Of a DNA stretch of 10,661 bases, positions 7,593 to 10,661 are shown piece by piece. The notes under the pieces were generated by a model that was given only the letters and a program-made list of their open reading frames with translations, made no database searches and was not told the origin of the DNA. Source of the DNA: Desulfuromonadaceae bacterium UBA5613 (GTDB lineage: Bacteria > Desulfobacterota > Desulfuromonadia > Desulfuromonadales > UBA2197). Position numbers and translations under genes: made by a program. Position 1 is the stretch's first letter, and each line of letters starts with the position of its first letter. The DNA lies in contig DIKR01000122.1 in assembly GCA_002424625.1 (NCBI GenBank), forward strand, positions 1-10,661, in the 5' to 3' direction.

Positions 7593-7614
7593 TATATATT
7601 GACGTCAATATATA
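7593..7614. promoter_or_regulatory. perfect 22-bp palindrome, probable operator
   Basis: The arm TATATATTGAC (7593-7603) is followed directly by its exact reverse complement (7604-7614), centred on TGACGTCA. It covers the -35 box and part of the spacer of the promoter at 7599-7627, the classic place for a repressor site. The surrounding 276-base gap is strongly AT-rich compared with the genes. It could be bound by the UPF0251 protein at 9609 or by an unlinked regulator; which one is inference. Confidence 0.7.
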
Positions 7615-7627
7615 CAAAACATAATAT
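7599..7627 (+). promoter_or_regulatory. promoter P1 of the NifX-like/UPF0251 cluster
   Basis: TTGACG (7599-7604) and TAATAT (7622-7627) are spaced by 17 bases. The -35 box lies inside the 22-bp palindrome. Transcription would begin near 7634, giving a leader of about 160 bases before the first gene. I see no recognised riboswitch in that leader. Confidence 0.6.
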
Positions 7628-7726
7628 TAAAATCACGCAACAGCACAGCACCCACCGGTCGGCAGAAAAGATCAGAAGCTTCCAAAAACTTCAGAGGTGC
7701 AGCAGCACTAATTCTAAAAATAAATT

Positions 7727-7761
7727 TATATATTGACTCCTGAATACTTCAAAGGTAATGT
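7727..7761 (+). promoter_or_regulatory. second promoter-like element (P2) with a repeated operator half-site
   Basis: TATATATTGAC at 7727-7737 repeats the 11-base palindrome arm exactly. It supplies TTGACT (7733-7738) as a -35 box. TAATGT (7756-7761) stands 17 bases downstream as a weak -10 (3/6 matches). A start near 7768 would leave a leader of about 30 bases. The right-hand palindrome arm is absent here; instead a short TGAA-tac-TTCA inverted repeat (7741-7751) fills the spacer. Confidence 0.45.
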
Positions 7762-7796
7762 GTATATGCACAATACTTCTGAAAGGAGAATACATC

Positions 7797-8189
7797 ATGA
7801 AAATCTGTTTTCCCGTCCCCGTTTCCGGTAGCAACAATCTCGAGAGTCAGGTTTACGGTCATTTCGGTTCTGCCCCCGGCTTTGTGATTGTTGACACCAC
7901 CACTCGTACAATCTGCGACGTCATCAATCGTGATCAGCAGCATGCGCATGGTGCTTGTAACCCGCTGCGAGCGCTAGGCGGCCAGGATGTTGATGCGATT
8001 GTGGTCGGCGGCATCGGCAACGGCGCCCTCATGGGACTGCTCAGCGCCGGAATAAAGGTCTACCAGGGCCAGGGAGGAAGCATCGGCGAGAATTTAGTCC
8101 TGCTGGAGAGCAATCACCTGCCATTAATGCAACTGGAACAGGTTTGCGGCGGTCACGGCAACGGACATGGCTGCGGCTGTGCCCACTAA
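7797..8189 (+). CDS. NifX/NafY-like (MTH1175-type) dinitrogenase iron-molybdenum cofactor-binding family protein
   Basis: A 130-residue single-domain protein. MKICFPV at the start, YGHFGSAPGFVIVD (20-33), VDAIVVGGIGNGAL and LLSAGIKVYQG follow the MTH1175/NifX/NifB C-terminal fold. Members bind or hold metal clusters such as FeMo-cofactor precursors or the Mo-Cu cluster of orange protein. The C-terminus is a Gly-rich Cys/His tail with Cys117, His120, His124, Cys126, Cys128 and His130, which looks metal-binding. ATG 7797 has AAAGGAG (7782-7788) at ideal spacing. A longer in-frame start at 7758 overlaps the predicted -10 and lacks a site. It opens the cluster, 16 bases before the DUF302 gene. 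No nif genes are in view, so a nitrogenase role is not supported; metal-cluster carriage or sensing is inferred. Confidence 0.85.
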   Translation: MKICFPVPVSGSNNLESQVYGHFGSAPGFVIVDTTTRTICDVINRDQQHAHGACNPLRALGGQDVDAIVVGGIGNGALMGLLSAGIKVYQGQGGSIGENLVLLESNHLPLMQLEQVCGGHGNGHGCGCAH

Positions 8190-8205
8190 CAAGGAGAGCA
8201 CACAC

Positions 8206-8613
8206 ATGCTGGCGGAGATCTTTCGGGCTGAAAGTAGTAAACCTCTTGACGATTTTATAGCAAGCCTGGCCACGACTGCCAGTCGGCGCGGCTTCTTTAT
8301 CCACAATGAATCGAAGATGGATATGGCTCGCACCTTTGGACAACACGGGTTCACGATGGCGGCGGATTTCGATCTGCACATGATCCAGATCTGCAAGCCG
8401 GAGAAAGCGGCGAACAGCCTCAGTCGCAACCCCGAGCGGGCCGTGCTCATGCCGAAATTTGTCGTGGTCTTCAGTCGTGACGGCCGGACCTTTATCCGTT
8501 TCCTGCGTTATACGCAGCTGATGGTCGCTGAGTTGATTGATGATGATGACTTCCCCGAATCCCTCGCCAAGAGCTTCGATGAAATTATCGCCATGATTCA
8601 CGAAGCCGTTTAG
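8206..8613 (+). CDS. DUF302 family protein
   Basis: A 135-residue soluble protein without signal peptide or membrane segment. The pattern fits DUF302: an N-terminal helix/strand unit with GFFIHNESKMD, a central segment ending in IQICKPEKAANSL, then ERAVLMPKFVVVFSRDGRTFIRF, in which family members have a Pro after the LL/LM pair. The family has no established biochemical function; members occur near redox, sulfur and metal-resistance genes. There is one Cys (in ICKP). ATG 8206 has AAGGAG (8191-8196) in front. The longer reading from 8167 overlaps the preceding gene's metal-binding tail and is less likely. The stop lies 10 bases before the permease ATG, which has no ribosome site of its own, suggesting coupled translation. 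Confidence 0.75.
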   Translation: MLAEIFRAESSKPLDDFIASLATTASRRGFFIHNESKMDMARTFGQHGFTMAADFDLHMIQICKPEKAANSLSRNPERAVLMPKFVVVFSRDGRTFIRFLRYTQLMVAELIDDDDFPESLAKSFDEIIAMIHEAV

Positions 8614-8623
8614 GTTTTATCGT

Positions 8624-9628
8624 ATGTGGAGATTACTGGGCCAGCTGAACAAGAATCTGCTCCTGGCAATTCCGGCGATGATGGTGGCAGGCTTCGTGTT
8701 TGGCCTCGCCACTGAACCGGCATTTCTCAAGAGCCTGATCCTCCCTTTCACCTTCCTGATGGTCTACCCGATGATGGTGACCCTGAAGATTCGGGAGATT
8801 TTCAGCACCGGGGATATGCGGGCGCAGGGACTGGCCCTGCTGATCAACTTCGCCATCATCCCCTTTATCGCCCTTGGTCTGGGAATAGTTCTGCTCGGAG
8901 ATCATCCCTATCTGCTCCTCGGTCTGCTGCTGGCGGCGCTGGTACCGACCAGCGGCATGACCATCTCCTGGACCGGATTCGCCAAGGGAAATCTGGCGGC
9001 AGCGGTGAAAATGACGGTCTTCGGCCTGATTCTCGGCTCGCTCGTCACCCCTCTCTACCTGAATCTTCTCCTCGGCGCCAGGGTGCCCCTCGATTTGGGG
9101 TTGGTTTTTCGCCAGATCGCTCTCGTCGTCTTTCTGCCGATGGCCGCTGGCTATGTCACCCAACAATTTTTACTGCGCCGCTACGGACGGGACGGCTTTG
9201 CCCAACTTTCTCCGCGTTTCCCGCCCCTTTCGACCCTCGGGGTCCTCGGCATTGTCTTTATCGCCATGGCCCTCAAGGCGCAGGGGTTGGCGGCGGATCC
9301 GCAACAACTCCTCCGTCTCATCTTCCCGTTAATCCTCCTTTATGCCAGTAATTATTTCATCAGCACCATCGTCGGCCGCCTGCTCCTCCCCCGTGGCGAC
9401 GCTATTGCGTTGGTCTACGGGACGGTGATGCGCAATCTTTCCATTGCCCTCGCCATTGCAATGACCGCCTTCGGAGCGGCCGGCTCCGATGCCGCGCTGA
9501 TTATTGCCCTGGCCTTCATTATTCAGGTGCAATCGGCGGCCTGGTACGTCCGTTTTACTGATCGAATTTTCGGCTCGGCAGCAACCCCCTGTCCCCACAA
9601 GGTGATTCATGACTCCACGTCCACGTAA
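8624..9628 (+). CDS. ACR3/bile-acid:sodium symporter superfamily permease, substrate unknown
   Basis: A 334-residue inner-membrane protein with about ten hydrophobic segments. LLAALVPTSGMTISWTGFAKGN (from 103) aligns with the ACR3 segment LAxxAPCTAMVFVWSxLxxGD. VMRNLSIALAIAMTAFG (from 268) aligns with the ACR3 motif NNFELAIAVAIxxFG. In characterised arsenite exporters the Cys of the first motif and the Glu of the second are essential. Here they are Thr109 and Ser273, and the only Cys in the protein is near the C-terminus. It is therefore a homologue in fold, but probably not an arsenite pump. Databases may call it arsenic resistance protein or bile acid:sodium symporter. ATG 8624 follows the DUF302 stop by 10 bases without a clear ribosome site. 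The last six codons overlap the next gene. Confidence 0.82.
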   Translation: MWRLLGQLNKNLLLAIPAMMVAGFVFGLATEPAFLKSLILPFTFLMVYPMMVTLKIREIFSTGDMRAQGLALLINFAIIPFIALGLGIVLLGDHPYLLLGLLLAALVPTSGMTISWTGFAKGNLAAAVKMTVFGLILGSLVTPLYLNLLLGARVPLDLGLVFRQIALVVFLPMAAGYVTQQFLLRRYGRDGFAQLSPRFPPLSTLGVLGIVFIAMALKAQGLAADPQQLLRLIFPLILLYASNYFISTIVGRLLLPRGDAIALVYGTVMRNLSIALAIAMTAFGAAGSDAALIIALAFIIQVQSAAWYVRFTDRIFGSAATPCPHKVIHDSTST

Positions 9629-9911
9629 ACCCCGCATCTGCGAATGCCCGCACCGTCCGCCGGGAAGCCAGGTCTTTAAACCCGCGGGAATTCCATTAAA
9701 AAATCTTGAACGCATTGAACTTCAGCAGGATGAACTGGAAGCGCTGCGACTCTGCGACATGCAAGGCCTGACGCAGGCCGAGGCGGGAACCCGAATGGAG
9801 ATTTCCCGTGGCACAGTTCAACGTCTGGTAACAAGTGGTCGACACAAACTCGTCACCGCCCTGGTCGACTGCCACGCCTTGCTGATCAAATCCCCGGAAA
9901 TACCAGAATAG
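9609..9911 (+). CDS. UPF0251 (DUF134) helix-turn-helix protein, candidate regulator
   Basis: A 100-residue basic protein. The N-terminus PRPRKPRICECP, then FKPAGIPL, the acidic ELEALRLCDMQGLTQAEAG and ISRGTVQRLVTSGRHKL match UPF0251. The second half (about 39-82) resembles sigma-70 region 4-type helix-turn-helix proteins, with the recognition helix at about 66-76. Cys11, Cys13, Cys49 and Cys88 could bind metal or a redox cofactor. Known: the family is uncharacterised or poorly characterised, and is often found with MTH1175/NifX-like genes. Inferred: it senses a metal or redox state and controls this cluster through the palindrome at 7593-7614. ATG 9609 lies 20 bases inside the permease gene, with AAGGTG (9599-9604) in front, so expression is coupled to the permease. 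Confidence 0.85.
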   Translation: MTPRPRKPRICECPHRPPGSQVFKPAGIPLKNLERIELQQDELEALRLCDMQGLTQAEAGTRMEISRGTVQRLVTSGRHKLVTALVDCHALLIKSPEIPE

Positions 9912-9929
9912 CGCCGTTGGAGACAGAAA

Positions 9930-10361
9930 ATGGAATACACGGATAAAGTCTGGGATCATTTCAATAATCCCCGCAATATCGGGGTGATCGAAGATGCCAA
10001 CATCGTCGTGCGCGCCGGCGACCCGAGCTGCGGCGACGGACTGCTGATCTTTCTCAAAGTCGCCGATGACCGGATTATCGATTACAAGTACAAGGTCTTC
10101 GGGTGCGGGGCAGCAATCGCCACCTCTTCAATCGCCAGTGAGTTGGCTATGGGCAAAACCCTGGACGAAGTTCTGGCCATTTCTCCCGCCACGATTGCCA
10201 ATGCCCTGGGTGGCCTGCCGAACAACAAGATGCACTGCTCCAATCTCGCCTCTAGCGCCCTGCGCACCGCGGTCATGCATTACCGTGCCAAGTTGGCAGA
10301 AGAAGCGGCAGCTCCCCCCGCATCTCCAAACCACAGCGAGGTAAGCAATGACGCCCTTTGA
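9930..10361 (+). CDS. IscU/NifU N-terminal-type iron-sulfur cluster scaffold
   Basis: A 143-residue protein with all ligands of the U-type scaffold: Cys34 and Asp36 (GDPSCGDG), Cys59 (FGCGAAIATSS) and His102-Cys103 (KMHCSNLA). The start, MEYTDKVWDHFNNPRNIG, is also typical. Such proteins assemble [2Fe-2S]/[4Fe-4S] clusters from IscS/NifS sulfur for transfer. The LPPVK motif that HscA recognises in IscU is here LPNNK, so chaperone-assisted release is unlikely. The C-terminal NifU Fe-S domain is absent; the last 20 residues are Ala/Pro-rich. GGAGA stands before ATG 9930, 18 bases after the UPF0251 stop. No cysteine desulfurase is in view. Its place suggests a dedicated, cluster-specific Fe-S source rather than the general ISC system. 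Confidence 0.9.
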   Translation: MEYTDKVWDHFNNPRNIGVIEDANIVVRAGDPSCGDGLLIFLKVADDRIIDYKYKVFGCGAAIATSSIASELAMGKTLDEVLAISPATIANALGGLPNNKMHCSNLASSALRTAVMHYRAKLAEEAAAPPASPNHSEVSNDAL

Positions 10362-10605
10362 ACGACTCCTCCTCATAGCCCGGTTCCAGCACGAAGATCA
10401 TGACTTCCCCATCCATCTCCTCCGCGAAATTGAAGAACTTGTTGGCAACGCCGCAAATCTCACCGGGCGGGAGGCCCTGGTCCATGACCTCGCCACTCAG
10501 ATTGAAAACTTTGATTCTCATGCTGGCGCCGGTTGTTTTTGCGACTCCTATAGCGCGGGGCAGATCGCTGCGACCTTAAAACGATTAAAGGAAGGTGCCG
10601 TTTAA
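10348..10605 (+). CDS. small protein of unknown family
   Basis: An 85-residue acidic, soluble, probably mainly helical protein that I do not recognise. It has no signal or membrane segment. Its N-terminal half is rich in Leu, Glu and His (RFQHEDHDFPIHLLREIEEL), and Cys63-Phe-Cys65 lies in a Gly-rich turn (AGAGCFCDSY) before a basic helix. Coding status is supported by GAGGTAAG just before ATG 10348, a 14-base overlap with the scaffold gene stop, codon use like its neighbours, and a TAATG overlap with the next start. CxC and several His could bind a metal or cluster. A partner of the NifU-like scaffold is a guess from position only. Confidence 0.7.
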   Translation: MTPFERLLLIARFQHEDHDFPIHLLREIEELVGNAANLTGREALVHDLATQIENFDSHAGAGCFCDSYSAGQIAATLKRLKEGAV

Positions 10606-10661
10606 TGTTGATTGAAGAGTTGATGTGCAAGTCGCGGGATGGCGGGACATTCACGCGAGAA
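10605..10661 (+). CDS. start of a further gene in the cluster (partial, runs off the right edge)
   Basis: ATG at 10605 shares one base with the preceding TAA and has AAGGAAGG (10588-10595) upstream. The frame stays open for the 19 codons left in the window. The visible residues begin MLIEELMCKSRDGG and are too few to identify the product. It shows that the cluster continues. Confidence 0.55.
   Translation, partial: MLIEELMCKSRDGGTFTRE

Noticed and set aside
7634..7796. Riboswitch (for example a molybdenum-cofactor or metal type) in the P1 leader
   Set aside because: I could find only short, imperfect stems in this AT-rich stretch and no known conserved core. It is more simply read as a second promoter region.
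7797..8189. A nitrogen-fixation (nif) locus
   Set aside because: The NifX-like and NifU-like proteins are single-domain members of broad families, and no nifHDK, nifB, nifE or nifN is present in the window.
1..10661. CRISPR arrays, tRNA or rRNA genes, insertion sequences
   Set aside because: I saw no regularly spaced repeats, cloverleaf-type sequences, transposase motifs or terminal inverted repeats on either strand.

Overview
The window reads as Gram-negative chromosome with dense, co-directional genes. The gene content (a tolQRAB-pal-cpoB envelope operon, an NFACT-R-fused PP-loop tRNA thiolase-like protein, an antiporter fused to a PTS EIIA domain, and a cluster of NifX-like, UPF0251 and NifU-like proteins) suggests an anaerobic deltaproteobacterium of the Desulfuromonadales/Geobacter type. 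That placement is inferred from protein style and gene content, not from a marker gene.

Layout. (1) 1-959, minus strand: a PP-loop sulfurtransferase-like protein that runs off the left edge. (2) 960-1110: a divergent intergenic region with a clear sigma70-type promoter and ribosome site for tolQ. (3) 1111-5780, plus strand: tolQ, tolR, tolA, tolB, pal and cpoB, the complete Tol-Pal machine, with overlapping or closely spaced genes. A 9-bp hairpin covers the cpoB stop codon. (4) 5829-7520: a CPA-type cation/proton antiporter with a C-terminal EIIA-Ntr-like domain. (5) 7521-7796: an AT-rich regulatory region with a perfect 22-bp palindrome overlapping one promoter, and the same 11-bp arm repeated at the -35 box of a second promoter. 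(6) 7797-10661, plus strand: a tightly packed cluster of seven genes, several overlapping: a NifX/MTH1175-like protein with a Cys/His tail, a DUF302 protein, an ACR3/BASS-superfamily permease, a UPF0251 (DUF134) helix-turn-helix protein, an IscU/NifU-type scaffold, an 85-residue protein of unknown family, and the first 19 codons of another gene leaving the right edge.

TolQ/TolR form a proton-driven motor that works through TolA on TolB and the lipoprotein Pal to hold the outer membrane to peptidoglycan during constriction, with CpoB as accessory factor. The second cluster is the most interesting part. It combines metal/Fe-S cofactor handling proteins, a membrane permease that lacks the residues essential for arsenite transport in known ACR3 proteins, and a likely DNA-binding protein, behind an operator-like palindrome. 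I infer a self-regulated metal, metalloid or sulfur homeostasis module, but its substrate cannot be read from the sequence.
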